A DNA stretch of 57,603 nt from Polysphondylium violaceum (GCA_000277445.1 AJWJ01000096.1:1-57603), one strand, 5' to 3'. Positions 47,553 through 57,159 are shown, counted from the stretch's first letter. The notes: generated by a model from the letters alone, not told the origin. Translations and numbers: made by a program.

Positions 47553-49091
47553 ATGATGTCATCATTTTATTTGGTATGGAGAAATCATTACATTAGACGA
47601 TTGATTAGAAATATAGTGTGTCGGGATATATTGGTTAGGGTCGATAAAGAGTATTTGGAAGAGAATCACCGGTATCTGTCATTGTTTTCAAATAGTGATA
47701 AACTAGACTATAATATCCGTATTCATTTCATGGGTGATGCCAGTGATTACTTGGATATCAACAAAAGCAATAGAGATGTGATCAATGAATTAATAATCCA
47801 CACAGATTTTGATTTAAATGAAATACATGATGGTGTGCATACACTTAAATTGGAATCAAATGGTACTCTTGCTTCTGGAGTGGGCCAATTACCAGATTCA
47901 ATCACAAATTTGACATTGTCTGGTTATACTGAGGATCAAGAGGATGAGCTTTCTCCACCACCTATTATACAACAAATATTATCAAATCTCCCGAGCAAGT
48001 TACAAGAGCTACGAGTATCAGATGAATTTATTCAAAGAACAACTGCTCTACCACAATCACTCACTGATCTATACTATGGATATAAATATGATAATTTAAA
48101 ATGGTTGGTAGTGCCTCCAAACAAGGTGTACAAGAACTGTGCACTTGATCTTGACTCAATCGAGTCTTTCGAATGGTTAGTTGCAAATAAATTTATAAGT
48201 AACGTCAACGTTGAATTGAGTGCGGTGCCTTTGCTAAAATCTCGTCAATTACCCTCACACGTTACCAAGGTTTATTTGGAACCTGGCATTGTTGAACCTA
48301 ACCTTTTATTGCCTGAAACAGTGGAGTATTTGTTATTATCCTTTGGCACGCCATTCTCTCACATTACCCATCTCAAACTCTTACACATCTATGGTGAATA
48401 TCCAATCAAATTGGAGAAAGGTGTGCTCCCTGCATCGTTGGAGTTATTAACTCTTACCTATGATGAACCATTAGAGCCTGGTGTTTTACCAAATCAATTG
48501 ACCACTCTTAATTTGTCCATATTTAAGCATCCTCTTTGTATCAATGTCTTGCCAGCCTCGCTCACCTGTCTAACTCTGCCATCTTTCAATCAGCCATTGA
48601 ACGCCTCTGTTTTACCGAGCAAGTTGAAAACATTACACTTGCAAACTTTCAAACAACCGGAATTCTTGAGCGACTCTTTACCAGTTTCTCTGACAGATCT
48701 CTCTCTTAGTGCATTCAAAGGATCCTACAAGTCATGCCAACCATTAGATAATTTGAAGAAACTCCAAATTCATTCACTGGTTCCATCAGTTGCAGGATTG
48801 TTAACCAATGTCAAGAAACTTGATATGTGGGTTAATAATAAAGTCGATGATACATCGGGTACATGTCTTTATCACACATCTATTGAAAGCCTGTATCTCA
48901 ACAGCAAGGTAAAATCAACCCTTTATCCAAACTCATTTCCACCCACTCTCAAATATCTCTCTCTATCCAATGTTTACATCAGATCAGACAATGTAATTCC
49001 GAGTAGTTGTAGATATCTAAAATCTCGAAATAGCCATATTGATCCAAAATGTATTCCGCAATCTGTAAAACTAATAAAATCAATTAAATAA
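47553..49091 (+). CDS. FNIP-repeat protein, type a
   Basis: 512 aa, M-M-S-S-F-Y-L-V-W-R-N-H-Y-I-R-R-L-I-R-N. Closest to 38267-39829, sharing Y-N-I-R-I-H-F-M-G, the L-N-E-I-H-D-G-V-H run and the cap C-Q-P-L-D-N-L-K-K-L-Q-I. The linker is V-V-P-P-N-K-V-Y-K-N-C and W-L-V-A-N-K-F-I (Phe for Trp). Repeats at about 285-410: D-E-P-L-E-P-G, F-K-H-P-L-C-I-N, F-N-Q-P-L-N-A-S and F-K-Q-P-E-F-L. It keeps the full C-terminal end I-P-Q-S-V-K-L-I-K-S-I-K that 38267-39829 lacks. A fragment of a sister's 3' end lies at 37944-38166. Confidence 0.93.
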   Translation: MMSSFYLVWRNHYIRRLIRNIVCRDILVRVDKEYLEENHRYLSLFSNSDKLDYNIRIHFMGDASDYLDINKSNRDVINELIIHTDFDLNEIHDGVHTLKLESNGTLASGVGQLPDSITNLTLSGYTEDQEDELSPPPIIQQILSNLPSKLQELRVSDEFIQRTTALPQSLTDLYYGYKYDNLKWLVVPPNKVYKNCALDLDSIESFEWLVANKFISNVNVELSAVPLLKSRQLPSHVTKVYLEPGIVEPNLLLPETVEYLLLSFGTPFSHITHLKLLHIYGEYPIKLEKGVLPASLELLTLTYDEPLEPGVLPNQLTTLNLSIFKHPLCINVLPASLTCLTLPSFNQPLNASVLPSKLKTLHLQTFKQPEFLSDSLPVSLTDLSLSAFKGSYKSCQPLDNLKKLQIHSLVPSVAGLLTNVKKLDMWVNNKVDDTSGTCLYHTSIESLYLNSKVKSTLYPNSFPPTLKYLSLSNVYIRSDNVIPSSCRYLKSRNSHIDPKCIPQSVKLIKSIK

Positions 49092-49166
49092 ATTTATTTC
49101 TAAAATTGTAAAAAATCAAGAAAAACCCAAGATTTTTTCATTTTGTTTTGTTATTTCTTTCATAGT

Positions 49167-50663
49167 ATGAGGAACACTCCAGAGTCTACTAATATAAGGA
49201 GTAATAGTAATAGGAGTAATAGTACATTTTTTTCAATATGGACTAATTCTTTTCTTAGAGGAATGGTTAGGGCAAAGATCCTTGCCAATATATCTGTATC
49301 GGTTGGTTTGGATCAATTGGCAAGGGATAGAGATAATCCCTTGTATACCTTGTCGCCAAAAAACAAGTTGGACAATAATATATTCTTAAAGTTAACCATT
49401 TACGATCAAGAGGATATAGAGAATTACAGAACACACAGTCAGAGACATAAGGCAAATAGTGTCACTGTCAGATATCCCAAAGAGTCTGATGAGGGAGATG
49501 AGTCGTTTGATCTACACGATTTATGTGATGGTGTCCATAGGCTGACGTTCGAGGTTGGAAGTAGTGCGAAGCCATGTCAGGGTGCATTGCCAAACTCGAT
49601 TACTGATCTTTGTATGACAAAGGCTAATGGCCTCGAAATTTTAATCGATCAATTTTTCGTGAGCAAAGTGATATCGACTCTCCCTACATCAACATCTATA
49701 CAATCACTCACTCTTCCCAAAGAGTACCGGTTTACTAGTCGTTTTGTGGTCCCAAGCAGCCTAGTCACCTTGAATTATGAATCGGTGTACGATAGTTTAC
49801 AGTGGTTGGTGGTATCTCCCGGTCAGGTATTAAATAATTGTACCATTGATATCAAATCGATCGAGGACTTTGTTTGGCTAGAAAAGAATATATGGATTAC
49901 GTGTGTTGCGCTGAGACAGCAGGTTTGTGATATTGTGCCCAATCTCATACCTCAGCATGTATCCAAGGTCGAGATTGAATATGACAATGCCGAGATCCAA
50001 GAAGGAACGCTGCCCAAAATGTTACAGGCATTGATATGTTATAATGAGATCTTTTTCCCAAAGCCTGTGCTCCCGTTGAGCCTCAAGCATGTCGAATTGA
50101 AAAAGTATCCCCGCAAGCTGGAGAAAGATATCTTGCCAGCAGGTATTCAGCACCTGCTTCTATGCGGCTTTAACGAAACTCTCGAGCCTGATGTCTTGCC
50201 GAGCTCACTCACCAAGCTTCTGATGTACGACTATGATCAAGTCCTGCATCCGTTTGTATTGCCCCAAGGCATCACGGAATTGAACCTATTCCGTTACAAA
50301 CAACCCACGTTCCTTAGCCACTCATTGCCAGCGGCATTGGTTAAACTTGAGATACAGATTTTCCAAGGCTCATTTGATTCACTCGGTGCGCTCGACAATC
50401 TTCGCCATCTTGCCGTATTTGCCATCGATGATTCTCTGTCTATCCTCCTTGCCAACGTGAAAAAACTCAAACTGTGGACATCCCTTGGGTTCCGCAGTGG
50501 GAGTCTCTATGACACCTCTATTGAAGATCTCTATATCTACTCTTATCAAAGAATGGCGATCGCATCCCCCACCCTCCTCCCTCAACATCTCAAGAGACTG
50601 AAAGCCATTGGATTTGATATCAATAAAGATATTCTCCCCCCTGGCTGCAAACTTGCCAGATGA
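49167..50663 (+). CDS. FNIP-repeat protein, type d
   Basis: 498 aa from the ATG at 49167; the frame is open from a TTG at 49143, but the T-rich codons before the ATG are leader or intron. The Arg/Asn/Ser leader is followed by F-F-S-I-W-T-N-S-F-L-R-G-M-V-R-A-K, the only member with Thr in place of Arg in I-W-R-N. The linker is V-V-S-P-G-Q-V-L and W-L-E-K-N-I-W-I, as in 45899-47359. Four repeats (about 290-390): F-N-E-T-L-E-P-D, Y-D-Q-V-L-H-P-F and Y-K-Q-P-T are clear. It ends P-P-G-C-K-L-A-R, again without the final S-V-K. Only 75 bases separate it from the gene upstream. Confidence 0.9.
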   Translation: MRNTPESTNIRSNSNRSNSTFFSIWTNSFLRGMVRAKILANISVSVGLDQLARDRDNPLYTLSPKNKLDNNIFLKLTIYDQEDIENYRTHSQRHKANSVTVRYPKESDEGDESFDLHDLCDGVHRLTFEVGSSAKPCQGALPNSITDLCMTKANGLEILIDQFFVSKVISTLPTSTSIQSLTLPKEYRFTSRFVVPSSLVTLNYESVYDSLQWLVVSPGQVLNNCTIDIKSIEDFVWLEKNIWITCVALRQQVCDIVPNLIPQHVSKVEIEYDNAEIQEGTLPKMLQALICYNEIFFPKPVLPLSLKHVELKKYPRKLEKDILPAGIQHLLLCGFNETLEPDVLPSSLTKLLMYDYDQVLHPFVLPQGITELNLFRYKQPTFLSHSLPAALVKLEIQIFQGSFDSLGALDNLRHLAVFAIDDSLSILLANVKKLKLWTSLGFRSGSLYDTSIEDLYIYSYQRMAIASPTLLPQHLKRLKAIGFDINKDILPPGCKLAR

Positions 50664-50844
50664 AATAACATCTATTCATATTTATAGCTTTTTATCTTGA
50701 AAAACAAAGAACCTTTTTTTTTTTTTTTTTTTCTTATGAATTGGGTGTGCCAGGTGGTGGATTTCTTTTTGGTGTTTATTTTTAAATTTGGAAATTTAAA
50801 AATAGAGGATTTTTTTGATACAAAGCAACAAACTGTTAATAGTA

Positions 50845-51786
50845 ATGGCCACAAGAGATAGAACACCAGCATTTAAATTAATCGATCTCGAATATAACAA
50901 TAAAACTAAAAATCATAGCATAGCTGATCCAAAAGATAGAGATCATGGTAATGATATTCCTTTAGGGGAAAAAGAGAAAGATTCTGTACAATTAAAATTA
51001 GTTAATTTTGTACCTGCTTGGTTGCAAAGAGTGAACGATATTGATTCAAACATTTGTAAAATTAAATTAAAAATAGAGAGGCTTGAACAACTTCAAGAAA
51101 ACAAGGTTTTGCCCACCTTTGATGATGATGGTGAATCAATTGTGAAAATGGAAATTAAGACATTGAAAATCATCAGACTGATTGATGCCACCAACCAACT
51201 TGTCAAAACCCTTGGTGAAGGATTCGACCTCTCTATTGAAGACACCAGGATGAAAAAGGACATACAAAGATCAAAAATTGCTACGATGCAAACGGTCTCT
51301 CTTTTGTTTAAACAAAACCAAAACAATTATTTAACCAAAATCTCACTTGAGATGGCTCTTCCAACATGGAATGAAATCCAGGATATCAAAGCTGGAGACG
51401 TGCCCCCAAGCATTTCTCTCACCAATCAACAAATGAATTTGGTTAATGGAATAGTGTGTGATGTCCATGCCAGAGATCGAGAAATCAAGAAAGTTTTATC
51501 ATCAATTCAAGACATCACTCAACTTATTCATGATTTGGGTTTACTGGTTGGGCAACAAGACAGTGTATTGGATCAAATCGAATACAATTTAGATCACGCT
51601 GAAGGGTCGACCATAGGTGGAGATGTCAGTATAAAAAAAACAAAAACATTTGACATTTCATACCGAATTAGACTATGTATATGTATTATATTTGTTCTTT
51701 CTACCGTAATCATAATGACAATGTCAATCATATCAATAAAACAAATGAATCATAAATATCTTGATTTTTCTTTGTTTTTTTTTTAA
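50845..51786 (+). CDS. Syntaxin 16 / Tlg2-like Qa-SNARE
   Basis: 313 aa from the ATG at 50845 (the frame is open from a TTG at 50815). It starts M-A-T-R-D-R-T-P-A-F-K-L. An N-terminal region with P-A-W-L-Q-R-V-N-D-I and helices (residues about 55-155) fits a syntaxin Habc bundle. The SNARE motif is at about 207-265: R-D-R-E-I-K-K-V-L-S-S-I-Q-D-I, then H-D-L-G-L-L-V-G-Q-Q-D-S-V-L-D, with the zero-layer Gln at about 238. A membrane anchor follows at 276-298. The tail beyond the anchor is longer than usual and Phe-rich (S-L-F-F-F). Syntaxin 16 acts in endosome-to-TGN vesicle fusion with Vti1, syntaxin 6-type and VAMP partners. It is a single housekeeping gene inside the FNIP array, in the same direction as its neighbours. 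Confidence 0.85.
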   Translation: MATRDRTPAFKLIDLEYNNKTKNHSIADPKDRDHGNDIPLGEKEKDSVQLKLVNFVPAWLQRVNDIDSNICKIKLKIERLEQLQENKVLPTFDDDGESIVKMEIKTLKIIRLIDATNQLVKTLGEGFDLSIEDTRMKKDIQRSKIATMQTVSLLFKQNQNNYLTKISLEMALPTWNEIQDIKAGDVPPSISLTNQQMNLVNGIVCDVHARDREIKKVLSSIQDITQLIHDLGLLVGQQDSVLDQIEYNLDHAEGSTIGGDVSIKKTKTFDISYRIRLCICIIFVLSTVIIMTMSIISIKQMNHKYLDFSLFFF

Positions 51787-51828
51787 AATTTTTTTTTTAA
51801 TAATGAAAGAAAATCAAAAACATTTCAA

Positions 51829-53559
51829 ATGATCACCTCTACAACAACAAATACGTTTTATTCTATCTGGAGAAGCAGCTATTTAAGAAACTTGATCAGA
51901 GGAAAGATTAATGATGGTGCAGTAATCAGTGTTGATTTGCCATACTTGGACAGCTATCATGAATATCTCTCATCAATAGATAATAGTAATAATAATAGAT
52001 ATATCTTCATCAAACTAAATATAAAAGATAAAGATCACTTTATTGAGTATCTCAACCATCCTTTTCGACATGTAATCAATTTTCTGTATTTTACCGATGT
52101 GGTGGATATATCTCTGCTGCCTCTGGAACCTATACCAAAAATACAACAACAGCGACAGCATAACTATATGGTGTGGTCTAAAACGATCAATCATACCTAT
52201 CAAATTAGATTTGACTGCAGTCTGATACCAGACAGTGTGGTCAAGCTATCTGTGTTTGCTAAAGACGATGTGTTGTGCACTGGCCATCTACCAGACTCTA
52301 TCACTGCCCTGGATGTATATAAATCCAGTTTATTTCAAGCACACTCGTCATTGGTAGACTATGTGCTACGCAATCCACCCACAAAGCTAAAAAGTCTATC
52401 TCTGCCAAACGATTTCATCATGAATGTCATGTCAAAGTATACACTTCCCTCCACTCTTGTTGATTTCCATTACATGTCTTCGGTAGAGAGTTTACAAAGC
52501 TTTGTAGTGTCTCAACAGGAACAGCAGCAAAAGGTTTTAAAAGGGTGTACACTGGTGGTAAAGAAGCTCGAGTCGTTTGATTGGCTACACGATAATCCGT
52601 GGGTGACCCAAGTTAATCTCATAGTGGTGCCTGTCACTGAAAGAGATCCACCAATCCCATTGCATGTCACTCATATCACCACCACCAACGTCGCCATGCT
52701 GAACACCGATATCTTGCCACCAGGCCTCGAGTCGCTTACTTGTCTTTCCAATTTAACAATCTTTTCCTCTCGCCCACCAAATCTCAAGTACCTCTATTTG
52801 GACACATACCGAAACAAACTGACGCCAAATCTGCTGCCCAACACTCTTGAACATCTCGAGATTGTTGTGTTTAATGAGCCTATAGACAAAGGGGTCTTGC
52901 CGCCTCATCTAAAGACATTGTGTTTAGAGTCCTTTGATCAGGATCTCCGAGAGGGAGTGATACCCGCCTCGCTAACCAATCTCCAGCTCTACAGATTCAA
53001 AAAACTCTTGAGACCCTCTGTCTTGCCCGCTGGATTAAAGAACTTGTTTCTCTATGAATTCAACAACTGTGCCACCAATCTCCAAGCACATTCATTGCCC
53101 ATTTCTTTGACCTCGCTGTCTCTCAACTCTTATCGAGGATCCTACGATTGCGTTGGCCCATTAAATAATTTGAAAAGTTTATCAATCCATTCCCTCCATC
53201 CATCTTTATCAAGGTTAGTATCCAATGTAGAGACGATCAAGATATCATTCACCAGCATAGACACCCATACCAGTAACAGTAAAAAAAGTAAAGAAAGTGA
53301 ACCATCAGTTACAACTAATTTAGTAAACACAACAATACAAAATCTTGTGATTTCGTATCAACCCACATCAAGTAAAGCATATGACACCAAATTCCACCTA
53401 TATCCAGAGTTTTTACCATTTAGTCTTGTCAAGCTTGAAACTATTGGAGTGGAGATCCACTCTGCTGGACTCTTTCCCAAGAGTTGTGTATATTTGAAAA
53501 CCGATATGAAAAACCTAAATCTTGAGCTCATACCTCCAACTGTAAAATATATTAAATAA
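51829..53559 (+). CDS. FNIP-repeat protein, type c
   Basis: 576 aa, starting 42 bases after the syntaxin stop, the tightest spacing in the array. M-I-T-S-T-T-T-N-T-F-Y-S-I-W-R-S-S-Y-L has Ser for Asn in the motif. The linker carries a Gln insert (S-Q-Q-E-Q-Q-Q-K-V-L) in place of P-P-N-K, then W-L-H-D-N-P-W-V. Repeats at about 330-440: F-N-E-P-I-D-K-G, F-D-Q-D-L-R-E-G, F-K-K-L-L-R-P-S and F-N-N-C-A-T. The cap holds a Ser/Lys/Glu insert at about 485-500. It is sister to 42468-44201. It ends I-P-P-T-V-K-Y-I-K. Confidence 0.92.
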   Translation: MITSTTTNTFYSIWRSSYLRNLIRGKINDGAVISVDLPYLDSYHEYLSSIDNSNNNRYIFIKLNIKDKDHFIEYLNHPFRHVINFLYFTDVVDISLLPLEPIPKIQQQRQHNYMVWSKTINHTYQIRFDCSLIPDSVVKLSVFAKDDVLCTGHLPDSITALDVYKSSLFQAHSSLVDYVLRNPPTKLKSLSLPNDFIMNVMSKYTLPSTLVDFHYMSSVESLQSFVVSQQEQQQKVLKGCTLVVKKLESFDWLHDNPWVTQVNLIVVPVTERDPPIPLHVTHITTTNVAMLNTDILPPGLESLTCLSNLTIFSSRPPNLKYLYLDTYRNKLTPNLLPNTLEHLEIVVFNEPIDKGVLPPHLKTLCLESFDQDLREGVIPASLTNLQLYRFKKLLRPSVLPAGLKNLFLYEFNNCATNLQAHSLPISLTSLSLNSYRGSYDCVGPLNNLKSLSIHSLHPSLSRLVSNVETIKISFTSIDTHTSNSKKSKESEPSVTTNLVNTTIQNLVISYQPTSSKAYDTKFHLYPEFLPFSLVKLETIGVEIHSAGLFPKSCVYLKTDMKNLNLELIPPTVKYIK

Positions 53560-53720
53560 ATCTCTTTTATATAAAAAAAGATATGATGGATTTTAAAACC
53601 CGAGAAATGATATTTTTTTAAACATACTATTATTATTATACATGGTATCTTTCAAATATAATGGACAATATGAAGTCCTTGGTTTAATTTTATTTGTTTT
53701 CTTATTTTTTATTTATTTTA

Positions 53721-53738
53721 TTTTTTTTTTTTTTTTTT
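53721..53738 (+). promoter_or_regulatory. Oligo(dT) tract before 53791-55311
   Basis: Eighteen T ending 52 bases before the ATG; the spacing resembles that before 47553-49091. Confidence 0.4.
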
Positions 53739-53790
53739 CATAACTAAATTTATCTTGATCTTTTCTCTTTTAAACGAGATCAAAGAATAA

Positions 53791-55311
53791 ATGACAGATA
53801 TATCATTTTATTTGATATGGAGAAATCAATATATTAGAAAATTGATAAGAAATTTATTATGTCAAGATTTAGTAATTAATGTAAATGACAAATATTTGAA
53901 TGAATATCATCGACATTTATCTTTGTTTACATTGCAAGATAAAATAGATTACAAGATATGTGTTCGCTTTAATAGCACCTTTAACAACTATGTCAATAAT
54001 AAATACAAAAGTTTAGTAAATGAAATTGCTCTAGAGGTTGATATAGATGGTGTTGCAGACTATAATTTAAATCTGCTTGAACATGGTCTAACTACCTTGA
54101 CATTGGGGATAAAAAACATGACCACTGCCTCTGGCCAATTACCAGAGTCACTCAGGCGATTGGACATTAATATCTATGAAAGGGAGTGTGAGTCACCTCC
54201 ATTGCTTCAACACATACTCTCCAATTTACCGTGCAACTTGGAAATGCTGTGTATACCATATCAATATGAAATGACCCGTGAATGTGTTTTGCCGCAGTCC
54301 CTCTGTGAGTTATATTACTGTTCAAGGTATCAGAGTTTAGGCAAGTTTGTAGCTCCACCTGCCAAAGTGTACAAAGGCTGTGCCCTAGAATTGGATTCAA
54401 TGGATGCTTTTCGCTGGATGGTCGAGAATCCATGGGTTCGTGAAATTTCCTACAATAGAGACCTTGATTTCAAAGATAAAGTACTACCACCCCATATCAG
54501 TGCGATTAAAATCGAACAAGGTATTAATCTAGATCAATCTGTGTTGCCAAAAATGCTAGAGTCGTTGTTTATTTATGAAGGCATTCATTTTTCCAAACTC
54601 GCTTATCTCAGGGTCCTTGATTTAAGTCATGATTATCCAGTCAAATTGGAGAAAGGTATCTTTCCTCAGTCCCTAGAGACCTTGAGTATGGACTATGATC
54701 TACCAATAGAAATCGAGGTGTTCTCGCCGAATTTACATACTCTGCATTTGCGTACATTTAATCAACCTCTCTGTGCAGGCAGTCTTCCTGATTCGATAAC
54801 AATATTATATTTATCCTTTTTCAATCACCCCCTGCAATTATGCTCTTTGCCTAGCCGTTTGAAAGTTTTGAGCATGCGCAACTATAAACAAGCCAGTATA
54901 TCTTCTTTACCATCGTCTTTAACTAGTCTCTGTATCTCTTCCTTTGCAGGATCATTTCAACCATCGTGTGCGCCTTTGAATCGTTTAAAAAAGCTATTGA
55001 TAAGATCCATAGATCCAACACTATCAACAACACTATTAACCAACTTAAAGAGAATTAAAATATCAGTGTCTCAACTACAAAGTGACACCAGTTTCCTCAA
55101 CACCTCTCTTGAAAGCCTTCACCTCACATGTCATCAGAAATGCACTCTCTCTGCCAACTCACTTCCACCCACTCTAAAATACCTCACCCTCACCAACACT
55201 GATATCCAATCAAACAATGTCGTTCCTCCTTCTTGCACATATTTAAAATCTTGTAACCAAGATATAAATCCCCAATTTATTCCTCAATGTGTAACCTATA
55301 TAAAACTATAA
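53791..55311 (+). CDS. FNIP-repeat protein, type a
   Basis: 506 aa, M-T-D-I-S-F-Y-L-I-W-R-N-Q-Y-I-R-K-L-I-R-N. The linker is altered at the start (V-A-P-P-A-K-V-Y-K-G-C), then W-M-V-E-N-P-W-V. Repeats at about 285-405: Y-D-L-P-I-E-I-E, F-N-Q-P-L-C-A-G, F-N-H-P-L-Q-L-C, then N-Y-K-Q-A-S. The cap has F-A-G-S-F and P-L-N-R-L. The motif G-S-L-P-D-S-I-T-I-L-x-L is shared with the next gene, 55630-57144, pointing to a tandem pair. Confidence 0.93.
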   Translation: MTDISFYLIWRNQYIRKLIRNLLCQDLVINVNDKYLNEYHRHLSLFTLQDKIDYKICVRFNSTFNNYVNNKYKSLVNEIALEVDIDGVADYNLNLLEHGLTTLTLGIKNMTTASGQLPESLRRLDINIYERECESPPLLQHILSNLPCNLEMLCIPYQYEMTRECVLPQSLCELYYCSRYQSLGKFVAPPAKVYKGCALELDSMDAFRWMVENPWVREISYNRDLDFKDKVLPPHISAIKIEQGINLDQSVLPKMLESLFIYEGIHFSKLAYLRVLDLSHDYPVKLEKGIFPQSLETLSMDYDLPIEIEVFSPNLHTLHLRTFNQPLCAGSLPDSITILYLSFFNHPLQLCSLPSRLKVLSMRNYKQASISSLPSSLTSLCISSFAGSFQPSCAPLNRLKKLLIRSIDPTLSTTLLTNLKRIKISVSQLQSDTSFLNTSLESLHLTCHQKCTLSANSLPPTLKYLTLTNTDIQSNNVVPPSCTYLKSCNQDINPQFIPQCVTYIKL

Positions 55312-55629
55312 ATGCAAGAGTTATATGTAATGAAATAATTTCTTGATATTCCAAAAATCCTGATATGAGGTAAACAGGTGGAATGACATGGTCCACCAGG
55401 ACTGGATGTTGGCAGTGGCTCGTCAAAATCATTTTCCAAGAAATTATCAAGCCTCTGGCAAAATTATTTTTTTTATTTTTTCAATTTTTTCAACTTTTAT
55501 CTCTTTTTTTTTTTATTTAAATTCATCTTGTTATTTATAATTTTATATGGGTTACTCATTTAGGAATAAATAAACAGCCATATCATTTCGCTAGGAGAGT
55601 AAACCCCTTTAAAGGTTAATAGTAAAAAC
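55312..55629. other. Promoter-side gap before 55630-57144
   Basis: 318 bases with no gene. A moderately GC-rich stretch at 55370-55440 has no readable frame. T-runs at 55468-55515 and a TATAT stretch precede the next start. Confidence 0.4.
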
Positions 55630-57144
55630 ATGGATACGTTTTTTTCGATATGGAGAAATCTATTTATTAAAAGATTGATTAGGAATTTTGTGTGTCAAGA
55701 TATTGTTATAAAGGTTACAGATGGACAATATGATGATAAAGAATATAAATATCTCGCAATGTTTAGCAGTCAAGAGAAATTGGATTACAACATCTCTATT
55801 AAGTATAGAGATACAATGGAAAACTATACAAATAGTCTATACAGAGACATCATCAATAGTTTGTATATAGAATTGGATACTCACGATTTTAGTCACATTC
55901 AAGAGGGTGTTCACAGTCTATATTTTACAGCAGACTTGGAGAAAAAGGGTTGCGGACGATTGCCCCAGTCATTGACATATTTGAATATGTGTACCTATAA
56001 TGAAAAGAGTGAGGTTGATGTCGTACAATATGTGTTGTCCAATCTGCCAAGCAATTTAAAGACGCTGGCGATGCCCTATAATAATATCATTGCTCGAGAT
56101 GTGTTGTTACCTGACACTCTGACCACTTTGAGTTATAACTCGACTGACAATAACTTGCAGCATTTTGTGGTGTCAGCCAAAGACAGGGTGTTGGATAAAT
56201 GTGTCCTTCAAGTGAGTTCAAAGGAAGCGTTGGCATGGCTGCATGAAAACAAATGGATCAACAAGATCAGTTTGGAAGAGGTACAAGATATAGAGTTTGA
56301 TTCAAACACCATCCCTCCTCATGTATCTTCAATTGACATCAATGATATGATTGGATTAGATGAATCGGTGTTTCCTCCAATGCTTCAATCGTTGATGTGT
56401 TATTATCCCATACCATTCTACCATCTGTCTCATCTGAAAACACTTGATATTTCTTCGTACCCAGTTTTCTTGGAACCCAATGTCCTGCCAAAGTCTTTAG
56501 AGAATCTTTCCATTGATTACAACTTGCCTTTGGAACCCGGTGTCTTGCCTATCCACTTAAAAAACCTGTACTTGAGAAGGTTTAATCAGCCACTCTGCGT
56601 TGGATCGTTACCAGACTCAATCACAATCCTAAATCTTGGACTATTCAACCAGCCGCTGTTGCCATATGTCCTGCCACTCAAGCTAAAAGAGTTGTCTATG
56701 TTTAACTTTACCCAGCCAATGTTGTCCAAAAACACTCTTCCTTTATCTCTTACCCACATATTCATAAATGCATTTAAGGGCTCATTTGAAGCATCATGCC
56801 AGCCTTTGGACAATTTACAATTACTAATGATTGGTAAACTCGATCATGCACTATCGACAATATTATGCAGTGTAAAGAGTATTAAAATCTGGGTCGATGT
56901 GATTGACAGTAGCAGTGATCTCTCCAACACCTGTATGCAGAACCTGTATCTTTCTTGTTGGGGCGAAAGCAATCGATATTCAAAACCATTCCCACGCACC
57001 ATCAAACAACTCACTCTGAACAACGTTGCCATACAATCGTTTGGTATCATACCCGATGGTTGCCTGTATTTGAAATCTAGTGGCCAACATATCAATACTC
57101 TATTCATTCCTAAATCTGTAAAAAGTATCATACAAAAAAAATAA
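55630..57144 (+). CDS. FNIP-repeat protein, type a
   Basis: 504 aa, M-D-T-F-F-S-I-W-R-N-L-F-I-K-R-L-I-R-N-F-V-C-Q-D. The linker is degenerate: V-V-S-A-K-D-R-V-L, then W-L-H-E-N-K-W-I. Repeats at about 280-400: Y-N-L-P-L-E-P-G, F-N-Q-P-L-C-V-G, F-N-Q-P-L-L-P-Y and F-T-Q-P-M-L-S-K. The cap has F-K-G-S-F and C-Q-P-L-D-N-L as in the other type a genes, and the end is I-P-K-S-V-K-S-I-I-Q-K-K. A partial copy of its 3' part lies just downstream. Confidence 0.93.
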   Translation: MDTFFSIWRNLFIKRLIRNFVCQDIVIKVTDGQYDDKEYKYLAMFSSQEKLDYNISIKYRDTMENYTNSLYRDIINSLYIELDTHDFSHIQEGVHSLYFTADLEKKGCGRLPQSLTYLNMCTYNEKSEVDVVQYVLSNLPSNLKTLAMPYNNIIARDVLLPDTLTTLSYNSTDNNLQHFVVSAKDRVLDKCVLQVSSKEALAWLHENKWINKISLEEVQDIEFDSNTIPPHVSSIDINDMIGLDESVFPPMLQSLMCYYPIPFYHLSHLKTLDISSYPVFLEPNVLPKSLENLSIDYNLPLEPGVLPIHLKNLYLRRFNQPLCVGSLPDSITILNLGLFNQPLLPYVLPLKLKELSMFNFTQPMLSKNTLPLSLTHIFINAFKGSFEASCQPLDNLQLLMIGKLDHALSTILCSVKSIKIWVDVIDSSSDLSNTCMQNLYLSCWGESNRYSKPFPRTIKQLTLNNVAIQSFGIIPDGCLYLKSSGQHINTLFIPKSVKSIIQKK

Positions 57145-57159
57145 ACAACAATATAACCT

